A stretch of 64,000 nt of DNA from CAWJMD01 sp963700925 (GTDB lineage Bacteria > Actinomycetota > Actinomycetes > Actinomycetales > CAWJMD01), in contig OY969553.1 of NCBI GenBank assembly GCA_963700925.1, positions 3,782,001-3,846,000 on the forward strand. Direction: 5' to 3'. This document shows positions 1 to 7,977 of this stretch, one piece after another. Both the position numbers and the translations under genes were made by a program. The notes below the pieces were generated by a model. The model worked only from the letters and a program-made list of their open reading frames with translations. It made no database searches and was not told the DNA's origin. Position 1 is the first letter of the stretch; each line of letters begins with the position of its first letter.

Positions 1-345
1 ATCGAGTTCGCCCGCCGCTGGCTGGACATGCCGAAGGTGGTGTTCTCCTCCACGATCAGCACGGTCGACTGGAACACCCGCCTGGTCACCGGCGACGCGG
101 TCACCGAGATCACCCGGCTCAAGGCCGAGGATGGCGGCCCCATGGACATCGCCGGCGCCACACTCGCCGCAGCGGCGATGCGGGCCGGGCTGATCGACGA
201 GTACGTGCTGGCCACCGCCCCGGTCTTGGTGGGCAGCGGCACCCCGTTCTTCACGGTCTTGGACAACTGGGTGAACCTGACCCTGGTGGAGACCCGGACG
301 ATCCCCGACGGCGTGGTCCTGAGCAGGTACGAGACCAGGCACTGA
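1..345 (+). CDS. RibD C-terminal / dihydrofolate reductase-like protein (3' part)
   Basis: The reading frame is open from base 1 to the TGA at 343-345, so this is the last 114 codons of a gene that starts outside the window. The translation has the typical end of the RibD_C/DHFR-like superfamily: a strand-turn ending GGPMDIAGATLAAAAMRAGL, then IDEYVLATAPVLVGSGTPFF, which forms part of the NADPH-binding fold. Most such actinobacterial proteins are uncharacterised NADPH-dependent reductases and not true folate enzymes. The gene ends 45 bp before the direct repeat at 390, so it is the last chromosomal gene outside the tRNA-Lys island. Family assignment is fairly secure; the substrate is unknown. 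A second member of the family lies at 54330-54911. Confidence 0.8.
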   Translation: MEFARRWLDMPKVVFSSTISTVDWNTRLVTGDAVTEITRLKAEDGGPMDIAGATLAAAAMRAGLIDEYVLATAPVLVGSGTPFFTVLDNWVNLTLVETRTIPDGVVLSRYETRH

Positions 346-389
346 GTGCCCGACGCCAGGCACGTGTCCTCGCACATCTCCTTCGGTGC

Positions 390-426
390 TGGTGCGCCAT
401 CAGGGACTCGAACCCCGAACCCGCTG
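390..426 (-). repeat. 37-bp tRNA-Lys 3'-half copy (distal att site)
   Basis: These 37 bases are identical, in the same orientation, to 3529-3565, the 3' half of the intact tRNA-Lys gene (3' strand of the anticodon stem, T arm, acceptor strand and CCA). The rest of a tRNA is absent. This is the usual footprint of a tyrosine-recombinase element that integrates into a tRNA 3' end, so I read it as the distal attachment site of the 390-3565 interval. No integrase remains inside. It marks the junction between the chromosome and the duplicated secreted-protein genes. Confidence 0.8.
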
Positions 427-455
427 GGTCAGTCCGCGCGACCTGCCGGGCCGGG

Positions 456-1694
456 TCAGGACTCCGGTAGGTACTGGACCTCGGTGGTCGTGCTGCAGTC
501 GTGGACCGTGACGTTGGCTGCCCCGAACCGGACGCGTCCCACTCCCTGCCAGTCCTCCGCACCGCTGATGACGCAGTCCGCGTACACCCTGAGGTGGGCG
601 CGGGGGTTGGGGTCGCCGGAGGGCGGCAGGCCGAAGTCCAGACTCGGGACGCCTACCTGCGTGAACTTCGGGGTGGAGACGTCCCCCTGCAGGGCGAGCG
701 AGTGCCCGACCTTCCACAGTCCCCTGTTGCCGGCCTCGCCATAGGACGCGGCCCGGGCCACGCATCCCGACGCCAGCGGGTCGTCCACGTCGACAGCCTT
801 CGGGTCGGGGCACCGGTAGTTGGCGACGGCGACCTCGTTGTCGCCGTACTCGGTGGCGACCCACCATTCGTACACGTGGTAGTTGCCAGGGACCCCGGTC
901 ATCCACCCGGTGGTGCTGACCGTGGCGTAGGCCCATCCTCGGACCGCGAAGTCGTCGAGCTTCCAGCCCGGCGCCGGGGGCTGGATGTCGCCCGTCTTGG
1001 GCGCGCGGCCACGGGCGACGTCCCACCGGGCGAGCCCGGTTGTCTGGCGCGTGTTGGCGCCGCTCACCGGGATCCCGGCCACCGTCCCGGTGACGGTGGC
1101 CAGGTCGGCCACAGCGCCGGTGTTGCCCAGATGGGTCCAGGTGTAGGTGGAGTCCGAGGCCACCTGATTAACGATGAGGGGCGCGGGCTCGTCGACGACG
1201 AGCCTCAGGTCCACCGTCAAGGGAGCGCCGCCGGCGGCGCCGGGTACCGTGGCCCGGATCCGCACGGAGCTGCCGACCACGTCCTCGGAGTAGGGGTTCG
1301 CCGGCTCGTCCCAGCCCGACGACTCGCCGACACTGGTGCACGCCGCTGGCGCGAAGGTCGCCAGGGTCGTCTTCGCCGGACAGGTGTAGTCCGTGACGGT
1401 CACCGAGACATAGGACGTCTTCTCCGGGCCAAGCGGGAAGTTGACCTCGACACCGCCGTTCACAGCGGTGGTGTGGAAGTTCCCCGGGCGACCCGGCAAC
1501 GCGCCGGCGACGATCGCGCCGGCGTACACGGTGTGCTTGACGTACTCGACCGGCCGTGGAAGCGCCGCCCCGGCGGGAGGCAGGACCGCCGCAGACAGGG
1601 CTGTCGCGGATGGCGCCGAGACGGAGATGGCCGTCACGACGGCGGCGAGCAGCGTGGTCGCCTTCAGCGCGCGCTGTGGTGTTGCACGAGACAT
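456..1694 (-). CDS. Secreted protein of unknown function, tandem paralogue A
   Basis: 412 aa. The ATG is preceded by GGGAGGAAACC, a strong Shine-Dalgarno. Residues 1-35 form a clear Sec signal peptide (MSRATPQRALK, then a hydrophobic run ending near SATALSA). The mature part has no further membrane segment, is rich in beta-prone Val/Thr/Tyr stretches, and has several cysteines that are conserved in the neighbour copy (for example NYRCPDPKAVDVDDP and ASGCVARAASYG), suggesting disulfides. No catalytic motif or known domain was recognised. It is about 85% identical by eye to the 2005-3240 protein, with differences clustered near residues 38-42, 75-90 and the C-terminal third. It is the cargo of the tRNA-Lys-bounded island. 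Function unknown. Confidence 0.85.
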   Translation of the reverse strand: MSRATPQRALKATTLLAAVVTAISVSAPSATALSAAVLPPAGAALPRPVEYVKHTVYAGAIVAGALPGRPGNFHTTAVNGGVEVNFPLGPEKTSYVSVTVTDYTCPAKTTLATFAPAACTSVGESSGWDEPANPYSEDVVGSSVRIRATVPGAAGGAPLTVDLRLVVDEPAPLIVNQVASDSTYTWTHLGNTGAVADLATVTGTVAGIPVSGANTRQTTGLARWDVARGRAPKTGDIQPPAPGWKLDDFAVRGWAYATVSTTGWMTGVPGNYHVYEWWVATEYGDNEVAVANYRCPDPKAVDVDDPLASGCVARAASYGEAGNRGLWKVGHSLALQGDVSTPKFTQVGVPSLDFGLPPSGDPNPRAHLRVYADCVISGAEDWQGVGRVRFGAANVTVHDCSTTTEVQYLPES

Positions 1695-1951
1695 GGTTTC
1701 CTCCCGCGACGCCGCGACGCCGGGGCGCCCTGAGACCGATGCGTTGACAGGTGGAAGGCCTCCCCCTGTTCCCCGTGGTCTGTCGCACGACCAACGGGTC
1801 TGGTGTCAGGCTCGCAGCCCGCGCTGCATGGCACATCCACCGTTCGAACGATCAACTAACGGTGTTCGACAGGATGTGGGCCACGGTCTGCGGCGACGTC
1901 GCGTCGCTCCTGGACGGTACGACGCCGGCGCGTTCGGGCCCAGACATGCCC

Positions 1952-1984
1952 CAGGCCAGCGGCACGTGGCGTGACGCTGGCCTG
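1952..1984 (-). terminator. Perfect 10-bp hairpin, copy in unit A
   Basis: CAGGCCAGCG (1952-1961) and CGCTGGCCTG (1975-1984) are perfect reverse complements around a 13-base loop. The same stem occurs at 3490-3522 just downstream of tRNA-Lys. There is no U-run. It lies upstream of gene A and downstream of gene B on the minus strand, so it may end transcription coming from gene B. Confidence 0.5.
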
Positions 1985-2004
1985 CGGTGTGTTGGTGCGC
2001 CGGG

Positions 2005-3240
2005 TCAGGCCTTCGGTATGTACAGGACCTGGGTGTTCGTGCTGCACTCGTGGACCGTGACGTTGGCTGCCCCGAATCGGACTCGTCCCACTCCCTGCCA
2101 GTCCTCCGCACCGCTGATGACGCAGTCCGCGGTCACCCCGAGGTAGCCCCAGATGTCGGGGTCGCCGCGGCTGCCGAAGGTCACACTCGGGACGCCTACC
2201 TGCGTGAACTTCGGGGTGGAGCCGTCCCCCTGCAGGGCGAGCGAGTGCCCGACCTTCCACAGTCCCCTGTTGCCGGCCTCGCCATAGGACGCGGCTCGGG
2301 CCACGCATCCCGACGCCAGCGGGTCGTCCACGTCGACAGCCTTCGGGTCGGGGCAGCGGTAGTTGGCGACGTTGACCTCGTTGTAGCCGTACTCGGTGCC
2401 GACGTACCAGTCGAACACGTGGTAGTTGCCCGGGACCCCGGTCATCCACCCGGTGGTGCTGAACGTGGCGTAGGCCCATCCTCGCACCGCCTCGTCGTAG
2501 AGCTCCCAGCCCGGCTCCGTGGGCTGGATATCGCCCGGCTTGGGCGCGCGGCCACGGGCGACGTCCCACCGGGCGAGCCCGGTTGTCTGGCGAGTCCTGG
2601 CGCCGCTCACCGGGATCCCGGCCACCGTCCCGGTGACGGTGGCCCGGTCGGCCTGACCGTCGACGTAGTTGCCCAGGTGGGTCCAGGTGTAGGTGGAGTC
2701 CGAGGCCACCTGCAGCACGGTGAGGGGCGCCGGGTTGTCGACGACGAGCCTCAGGTCCACCGCCAACGGACCTCCGCCGGCGGTGCCGGGCACCGTGGCC
2801 CGGATCCGGACGGAGCTGCCGACCACGTCCTCGGAGTAGGGGTTCGCCGGCCTGTCCCAGGCCGACGACTCGCCGACACTGGTGCACGCCGCTGGCGCGA
2901 AGGTCGCCAGGGTCGTCTTCGCCGGACAGGTGTAGTCCGTGACGATCACTTCGACCCCCGACGTCTTCTCCGGGCCAAGCGGGAAGCTGGTCTCGACGCC
3001 ACCGATCACAAGGGTGGTGTGGAAGTTCCCCGGGCGACCCGGCAACGCGCCGGCGACGATCGCGCCGGCGTACACGGTGTGCTTGACGTACTCGACCGGC
3101 CGTGGAAGCGCCGCCCCGTCAGCAGTCAGGACCGCCGCAGACAGGGCTGTCGCGGATGGCGCCGAGACGGAGATGGCCATCACGACGGCGGCGAGCAGCG
3201 TGGTCGCCTTCAGCGCGCGCTGTGGTGTTGCACGAGACAT
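2005..3240 (-). CDS. Secreted protein of unknown function, tandem paralogue B
   Basis: 411 aa from the ATG at 3240, chosen over the longer frame (to 3393) because GGGAGGAAACC precedes it, as in paralogue A, and because the Sec signal peptide MSRATPQRALK starts there. The mature protein shares long identical blocks with paralogue A (such as RCPDPKAVDVDDPLASGCVA) but differs in short patches (for example LPPAG versus LTADG after the signal, and SYVSVT versus SGVEVI). Unlike typical tandem copies, the divergence is concentrated and not spread out, hinting at diversifying change of a surface protein. No domain was recognised. It lies between the tRNA-Lys gene and paralogue A. Confidence 0.85.
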   Translation of the reverse strand: MSRATPQRALKATTLLAAVVMAISVSAPSATALSAAVLTADGAALPRPVEYVKHTVYAGAIVAGALPGRPGNFHTTLVIGGVETSFPLGPEKTSGVEVIVTDYTCPAKTTLATFAPAACTSVGESSAWDRPANPYSEDVVGSSVRIRATVPGTAGGGPLAVDLRLVVDNPAPLTVLQVASDSTYTWTHLGNYVDGQADRATVTGTVAGIPVSGARTRQTTGLARWDVARGRAPKPGDIQPTEPGWELYDEAVRGWAYATFSTTGWMTGVPGNYHVFDWYVGTEYGYNEVNVANYRCPDPKAVDVDDPLASGCVARAASYGEAGNRGLWKVGHSLALQGDGSTPKFTQVGVPSVTFGSRGDPDIWGYLGVTADCVISGAEDWQGVGRVRFGAANVTVHECSTNTQVLYIPKA

Positions 3241-3489
3241 GGTTTCCTCCCGCGACGCCGGGGCGCCCTGAGACCGATGCGTTGACAGGTGGAAGGCCTC
3301 CCCCTGTTCCCCGTGGTCTGTCGCACGACCAACGGGTCTGGTGTCAGGCTCGCAGCCCGCGCTGCATGGCACATCCACCGTTCGGACGATCAACTAACGG
3401 TGTTCGACAGGATGTGGGCCACGGTCTGCGGCGACCTCGCGTCGCTCCTGGACGGCACGACGCCGACGCGTTCGAGCCCAGACATGCCT

Positions 3490-3522
3490 CAGGCCAGCGG
3501 CACGTGATGTGTCGCTGGCCTG
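3490..3522 (-). terminator. Perfect 10-bp hairpin downstream of tRNA-Lys
   Basis: CAGGCCAGCG (3490-3499) pairs perfectly with CGCTGGCCTG (3513-3522) around a 13-base loop. It starts 7 bases past the CCA end of tRNA-Lys (minus strand), the right place for the tRNA terminator. The copy at 1952-1984 was duplicated with the adjacent gene. Confidence 0.55.
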
Positions 3523-3528
3523 CGGTGT

Positions 3529-3604
<76 letters not shown>

Positions 3605-3670
3605 AACGACGGGGAACTCTAACAGCGCCGCCCCGGTGCCACGAAATCGGTTGCTGCCCGCCGCTGCAGG

Positions 3671-3997
3671 TCAGCGAGAGGAGACGTCGTCGCCCTCGTC
3701 GTCAACGTCCTCGTCGCCCTCAGCCTCGCCCAGACCCTTGCCGACCGAGCCCAGGTCGCCACCTTCTCCGGTGACCCACCAGGAGTTCTCCGGGACGCCC
3801 TCAGACTGCAGGATCTCCTCGGACGCCGGCCCTTCGGGGCTCGTCAGGTCGACGAGCAGCGAGAGGGGCACATGCTCAGAGAGCAGTTCCATCACCTGGC
3901 GGTCGGCATCGTCATCGACGACATCGTCCGCCTTACCTCCGTCGGTCAGCGTCCCCGAGTCCTGCGGGCGGGTCTCGTCCGCGGCATCGCTGCTCAT
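3671..3997 (-). CDS. Small acidic protein, function unknown
   Basis: 108 aa, very acidic and hydrophilic, with no signal peptide or membrane segment. The ATG at 3997 has GGAGGAAGC directly upstream, which supports a real gene. The middle (DRQVMELLSEHVPLSLLVDL, then TSPEGPASEEILQSEG) looks folded, while both ends are disordered and Asp/Glu-rich (DEDVDDEGDD near the C terminus). No family is assigned. It lies between tRNA-Lys and tRNA-His on the same strand, outside the duplicated island, so it is probably a chromosomal gene of the host lineage. Confidence 0.7.
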   Translation of the reverse strand: MSSDAADETRPQDSGTLTDGGKADDVVDDDADRQVMELLSEHVPLSLLVDLTSPEGPASEEILQSEGVPENSWWVTGEGGDLGSVGKGLGEAEGDEDVDDEGDDVSSR

Positions 3998-4118
3998 GCT
4001 TCCTCCGTTACCCGGCGCGTGCCTCGTCCGGTAGGTCCGCGGATACGCGCTCAGCGCTCACACTACGGCAGGGCCCCCGTCCGCGTGGTGCTGCAACCGA
4101 AGGACCTCACTTCGTGCG

Positions 4119-4195
4119 TGGGGTGAGTGACGGGACTTGAACCCGCGACATCCGCGACCACAACGCGGCGCTCTACCAGCTGAGCTACACCCACC
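4119..4195 (-). tRNA. tRNA-His (anticodon GTG), CCA encoded
   Basis: The minus strand from 4195 gives the extra G-1 typical of tRNA-His, acceptor GTGGGTG, D arm TAGCTCAGCTGGTAGAGC, anticodon loop TTGTGGT (GTG), T loop GGTTCAAGTCC and 3' CACTCACCCCA. The 77-nt length fits G-1 plus 73 plus CCA. Confidence 0.97.
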
Positions 4196-4262
4196 ACGTG
4201 CCGGCGTAACCGCACGGCAGCAACGGGAAGTGTAGCGGTCGGGTAGGCGTGCCCTGAACTCG

Positions 4263-4886
4263 TTAGACGGTGCCCAGGTGCCGGGCCGCGATCTCCCGCG
4301 CTGTTGCGCTGTCGGGTCCCGGCGGGGGGACGAACACGGCCTCGCGGTAGTAGCGCAGCTCGCGGATGCTCTCCCAGATGTCGGCCAGCGCACGGTGCCC
4401 GCCCGCCTTCTGCGGCGACGCGAAGTAGGCCCGCGGGAACCACCGCCGGGCCAGCTCCTTGATGCTGGAGACGTCGATGATCCGGTAGTGCAGGTGAGCG
4501 TCGAGATCAGGTAGGTCGCGCGCAATGAAGCCCCGGTCGGTGCCAACGCTGTTGCCCGCCAGCGGGGCCTTTCCCGCGGACGGCACGTGCTCGCGGACGT
4601 AGGCCATCACCTGCTCCTGTGCCTGCTCCAGGGTGAGGCCCTCGGCGAGCTCGTCGAGCAGCAGCGAGCTCGTGTGCATCTGCCGCACCACGTCGTTCAT
4701 CTGCGTCAGCGACTCATCCGGGGGTCTGATCACGAGGTCGACGCCCTCCCCGAGCACCGTGAGGTCGGAGTCGGTGACGAGCGCCGCCACCTCGACCAGC
4801 GCGTCGGCGACGAGGTCGAGTCCGGTCATCTCACAGTCGATCCAGACGATGCGCTGCGCGGACAGGTCAGCAGGTTCTGGCACCAC
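4263..4886 (-). CDS. orn: Oligoribonuclease (DEDDh 3'-5' exonuclease)
   Basis: 207 aa. Orn degrades 2-5 nt RNAs, including pGpG from cyclic-di-GMP breakdown, in the cytoplasm. All DEDDh motifs are present: ExoI WIDCEMTGLD (Asp17, Glu19), ExoII NSVGTDRGFI, and ExoIII HRALADI with the catalytic His and Asp. YFASPQKAGGHRALADI is typical of actinobacterial Orn, which carries a longer C-terminal tail than the E. coli enzyme, as here (PPPGPDSATAREIAARHLGTV, the residues after about 187). It lies just downstream of a PrsW gene transcribed divergently. A diguanylate cyclase is also encoded in the window (47562-49016), so pGpG clearance is one plausible role. Confidence 0.95.
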   Translation of the reverse strand: MVPEPADLSAQRIVWIDCEMTGLDLVADALVEVAALVTDSDLTVLGEGVDLVIRPPDESLTQMNDVVRQMHTSSLLLDELAEGLTLEQAQEQVMAYVREHVPSAGKAPLAGNSVGTDRGFIARDLPDLDAHLHYRIIDVSSIKELARRWFPRAYFASPQKAGGHRALADIWESIRELRYYREAVFVPPPGPDSATAREIAARHLGTV

Positions 4887-4955
4887 GCCAATCTAGTGGC
4901 GGTGACCGGCCGTCGTCGGTAACCCCACGGACCGCGTCCCACTAACCTCGCCGCC

Positions 4956-6098
4956 ATGACCATGCCCTCCTACCGGCCTGCCCCGCCCCGGCACCGCATC
5001 AGACCCGCCCGGCCACGAGTGCGGCGCGGGCTGATGTTGGCGGCGGTCGTCTTCCTGGTGGTGTGCGCACTGGTCACCGCGTTGGTCGTCGCGCTCTCCA
5101 CCGGTCCCGATGGCGCACTGATCGGTCTGGTGCTGGCACTGCTGCCGGTGTTTCCCGTGGCCGCCACCCTGCTCTGGGTCGACCGGTTCGAGGCGGAGCC
5201 GCGCGCGCTGCTCGCGTTCACGTTCGTGTGGGGGGCGACCGCCGCGATCGTCATCTCGCTCGTGGTCAGCCTGCCTGTGGCGGCAGTCATCGAGGCCGGT
5301 GGGGGAGGGCCCGACAGCAGTGCCGTCCTGGTCGCCCCGGTCGTCGAGGAGATCGCCAAGGGGATGGCCGTCGTCGGCGTCCTGCTGCTGCGCCGCCACG
5401 AGTTCGACGGCGTCGTCGACGGCATCGTGTATGCCGGGCTCGTCGGGCTGGGTTTCGCCTTCGTGGAGAACATCCTCTACCTCGGGGGCGCCTACCTGGA
5501 CGGTGGCGTGCCTGCTGCCGTCGGGCTGTTCGTGTTCCGCGGCGTGATGTCTCCCTTCGCGCACCCGCTCTTCACGATGGCCTTCGGCATCGGCGTCGGG
5601 CTGGCCGTCCGGTCGAGGGGGTCGGGTCGCGTCGTCTTCCCGATCGTCGGTCTCGCGGTGGCCATCGGGCTGCACGCGATGTGGAACCTGAGTGCGGTGC
5701 TCGCTGCCGGCGAGCACTTCTTCGGCATCTACTTCACGTTCCAGGTGCCGATCTTCGTCGCCGCCGTGACCCTGGCGGTGCTTGCCCGCAGACGTGAGGG
5801 ACGTCTGATCGCCACCCACCTGCAGGGCTACGCGAGTGCCGGCTGGCTGAGCGGGCAGGAGGTCGCGATGCTCGCGTCGATACCGGCCCGCCGTCTGGCC
5901 AGGGGCTCGGCGGCGCAGGCCGCAGGCCCGTCCGGACAGCGGGCGATGAAGGCGTTCCAGGAACTCGGCAGTGAGCTCGCATTCCTTCGGGAGCGAATCC
6001 ACCACAACGCTGCGCCGCCGGGGTCGGACGAGACCGAACTCGATCTGCTGCAGTCGATGTGGGAGCTCAGGCGACAGTTCGCCCCACGTGGTGCGTGA
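4956..6098 (+). CDS. PrsW-family intramembrane metalloprotease
   Basis: 380 aa polytopic membrane protein. It begins with a short basic cytoplasmic N terminus (residues 1-25), followed by about eight hydrophobic segments to around residue 280 and a soluble basic tail. The PrsW signatures are in order: EEIAKG near residue 130, GFAFVENILYLGG near 170, HPLFTMAFGIG near 205 and HAMWN near 230. These Glu and His residues are the expected metal-binding and catalytic set. In Bacillus PrsW cleaves an anti-sigma factor; no anti-sigma gene is adjacent here, so the substrate is unknown. It is divergent from orn (69 bp apart) and is followed by tRNA-Arg on the opposite strand. Confidence 0.9.
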   Translation: MTMPSYRPAPPRHRIRPARPRVRRGLMLAAVVFLVVCALVTALVVALSTGPDGALIGLVLALLPVFPVAATLLWVDRFEAEPRALLAFTFVWGATAAIVISLVVSLPVAAVIEAGGGGPDSSAVLVAPVVEEIAKGMAVVGVLLLRRHEFDGVVDGIVYAGLVGLGFAFVENILYLGGAYLDGGVPAAVGLFVFRGVMSPFAHPLFTMAFGIGVGLAVRSRGSGRVVFPIVGLAVAIGLHAMWNLSAVLAAGEHFFGIYFTFQVPIFVAAVTLAVLARRREGRLIATHLQGYASAGWLSGQEVAMLASIPARRLARGSAAQAAGPSGQRAMKAFQELGSELAFLRERIHHNAAPPGSDETELDLLQSMWELRRQFAPRGA

Positions 6099-6109
6099 CG
6101 ATCAGACGT

Positions 6110-6185
<76 letters not shown>

Positions 6186-6303
6186 CAGCGCCCCAAAGGG
6201 TATTCCACGAGCACGGCACCGGGACGCCGGCTTGGACGCGCACGCCCCGACGTCCGCGAGTACGTTGCTGAGCGCTCCGCAACCCCACACCTGGAGGGAA
6301 GTC

Positions 6304-6729
6304 ATGACGAAGGTTCGCGACATCATGACGTCGGGCGCCGAGTGTGCTGACATCGACGACACCCTCGTCGACGCTGCGCGCAAGATGCGTGACCTGGACG
6401 TCGGAGCCCTGCCCATCTGCGGGGACGACAACCGCCTGAAAGGCGTTGTCACCGACCGCGACATCGTCATCCGGTGCGTGGCCGACGGTCGCGACCCGTC
6501 GACTGTCAAGGTCTCTGAGCTCGCCGAGGGCAAGCCCGTCACCATCGGTGCCGACGACAGCGCCGAGGATGCTCTCAGGACGATGCAGCAGCACGGCGTC
6601 CGCCGCCTTCCCGTGATCGACGGGCACGACCTGGTCGGCATGCTGAGCCAGGCCGACATCGCCATCAACCTGCGGGACGCCGAGACCGGCAACCTGGTCG
6701 AAGGCATCTCGAAGGCCCCGCCGAACTGA
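6304..6729 (+). CDS. CBS-domain pair protein
   Basis: 141 aa. The ATG at 6304 is chosen because GGAGGG lies 5 bases upstream and the protein then begins MTKVRDIMTSGAECADIDD, the standard start of a stand-alone CBS pair. CBS1 spans about residues 8-62 (DVGALPICGDDNRLKGVVTD, then RDIVIRCVADG) and CBS2 about 72-130 (DALRTMQQHGVRRLPVIDG). Such proteins bind adenine nucleotides and act as energy or redox sensors; the partner is not evident. It is convergent with the exonuclease gene, with 7 bp between stops. Confidence 0.9.
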   Translation: MTKVRDIMTSGAECADIDDTLVDAARKMRDLDVGALPICGDDNRLKGVVTDRDIVIRCVADGRDPSTVKVSELAEGKPVTIGADDSAEDALRTMQQHGVRRLPVIDGHDLVGMLSQADIAINLRDAETGNLVEGISKAPPN

Positions 6730-6736
6730 GAGCTCC

Positions 6737-7801
6737 TCAGAACAGGCTGAGCTGAGCCTGCTCCTCCACCGCTGGCGCCTCGATGACTCGCGCCGCGGGC
6801 ACGGGGACGCTCGCCTCCGAGGCGTGGGGTGGCAGGTCGTCCTGCTCGGCGATCCAGCCCCACGCGTTGCCACCGGGCGGCGCGGCGCCGGTGAGCGCCC
6901 ACAGCGATGGGCCCAGCCGGATGTCGCGCTCGCCGAGGCCCGCGTGGAGCTTGACGACGTCCATCGGCACGCGCATCGACTCCAGCGCGGGAAGTTCGAG
7001 GTCCTCGCGCATGGCCATCAGCCGAAGGTTGCGAGCGACGTTCTCGCGGGCCAGCGGGTCGGCGAGCCTCTTCGTCGCTGCCGTTCCGATGACGGCGACC
7101 ACCTCGTCCTCGCGGCCGTCCTCGATCGCGGCGTACGCGTCGCCCACGCGCCGGAAGGTTGCCAGCAGCTTGGCCGCCGTCTTGGCGCCGATTCCAAGGG
7201 CTCCCGGCAGGTTGTCGGACGTGTCGCCTCGGACGGCTGCGTAGTCGCGGTACTGCCCGGCGGCCACACCGCACACTGCGGGGAGCCTGGCGGGGGTCAG
7301 AAGTGGAGAGGCGTCGATGCCGCCGACGATGACCCGCAGCACCGACGTCGTCTCGTCGATCAGGGCGAACGAGTCGCGGTCGCTCGTGACCACGGTGCAG
7401 CGCCACTCGCGGCTTCGCGCCATGGCCGCTGCCGACGCCAGAACGTCGTCCGCCTCCCAGCCGTCGTGCTGGACGACGGCGAAGCCCGACGCCCGCAACA
7501 GGTCGGGCGCACCGGCCAGCTGGTCGACGAGGTCGGGCGACTTCTCGCGTCGGCCGGCCTTGTACGACGGGTACTCGCCCTTGCGCCATGAGTCGCCGGG
7601 GCAGTCGAAGCCGACCATCACGGCATCGGGCGCGAGCCGTGCGGCTGCACCCCCGATCGAAGCCACCATTCCCCGCAGCGCCCAGACCGGACGACCCGCC
7701 GCGTCGCGCTGCCCGCTGTACTCGTGTGCGTGGTGTGCCCGGTGAAGCAGGCTGTTGCCGTCCACCACCATCAGCAGCGGGCTGGGGCAGGGTGACGTCA
7801 C
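6737..7801 (-). CDS. 5'-3' exonuclease (PolA N-terminal/FEN-like) with C-terminal clamp motif
   Basis: 354 aa from the GTG at 7801; ATG 7771 is possible and neither has a clear Shine-Dalgarno. It is a stand-alone FEN/PolI 5' nuclease. Motifs in order: VVDGNSLLHRAHH, GFDCPGDSWRKGEYPSYKAG, EADDVLA, VTSDRDSFALI and the helix-hairpin-helix region RGDTSDNLPGALGIGAKTA. The acidic metal ligands are intact. Unusually, the protein ends in QAQLSLF at the extreme C terminus, a match to the beta-clamp-binding pentapeptide QL(S/D)LF. This suggests recruitment to the replication clamp for flap or RNA-primer removal independent of PolA. It is divergent from the dynamin-like pair. Confidence 0.9.
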   Translation of the reverse strand: MTSPCPSPLLMVVDGNSLLHRAHHAHEYSGQRDAAGRPVWALRGMVASIGGAAARLAPDAVMVGFDCPGDSWRKGEYPSYKAGRREKSPDLVDQLAGAPDLLRASGFAVVQHDGWEADDVLASAAAMARSREWRCTVVTSDRDSFALIDETTSVLRVIVGGIDASPLLTPARLPAVCGVAAGQYRDYAAVRGDTSDNLPGALGIGAKTAAKLLATFRRVGDAYAAIEDGREDEVVAVIGTAATKRLADPLARENVARNLRLMAMREDLELPALESMRVPMDVVKLHAGLGERDIRLGPSLWALTGAAPPGGNAWGWIAEQDDLPPHASEASVPVPAARVIEAPAVEEQAQLSLF

Positions 7802-7977
7802 GCGAACACGGTAGCCCGCAGGTACGACCCTCCCGGGGTACCGCGCCGAGCGAGGGCAGAGTGGAGATTTCACACCACTCGTCCCACCTGTCCCTGTGGT
7901 CGCAGCGCGTCCATTGGTGTCAACCGCTGCTCACCGGCAGTCTGTCCCACGTGAGCACGCAGGAGAAGGCGACGACC

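Larger units (their letters stand above)
427..3528. repeat. Tandem duplication of about 1.55 kb (two units) inside the tRNA-Lys island
   Basis: Unit A (about 427-1992) and unit B (about 2002-3528) each hold one secreted-protein gene, its ribosome binding site, roughly 250 bp of upstream DNA and a 10-bp-stem hairpin. Upstream DNA and signal-peptide regions are almost identical; unit A has one extra 9-bp repeat (gacgccgcg type) just upstream of the start. The genes diverge in patches. The junction at 1993-2001 keeps nine bases of the tRNA-Lys 3' end (TGGTGCGCC), so a short tRNA end sits at every unit boundary. This suggests repeated insertion or recombination at the tRNA end rather than a random duplication. 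Confidence 0.75.

Noticed and set aside
390..426. A second, degenerate tRNA-Lys gene
   Set aside because: Only the 3' half exists, with no acceptor 5' strand, D arm or anticodon loop. It is an att-type duplicate and not a tRNA gene.
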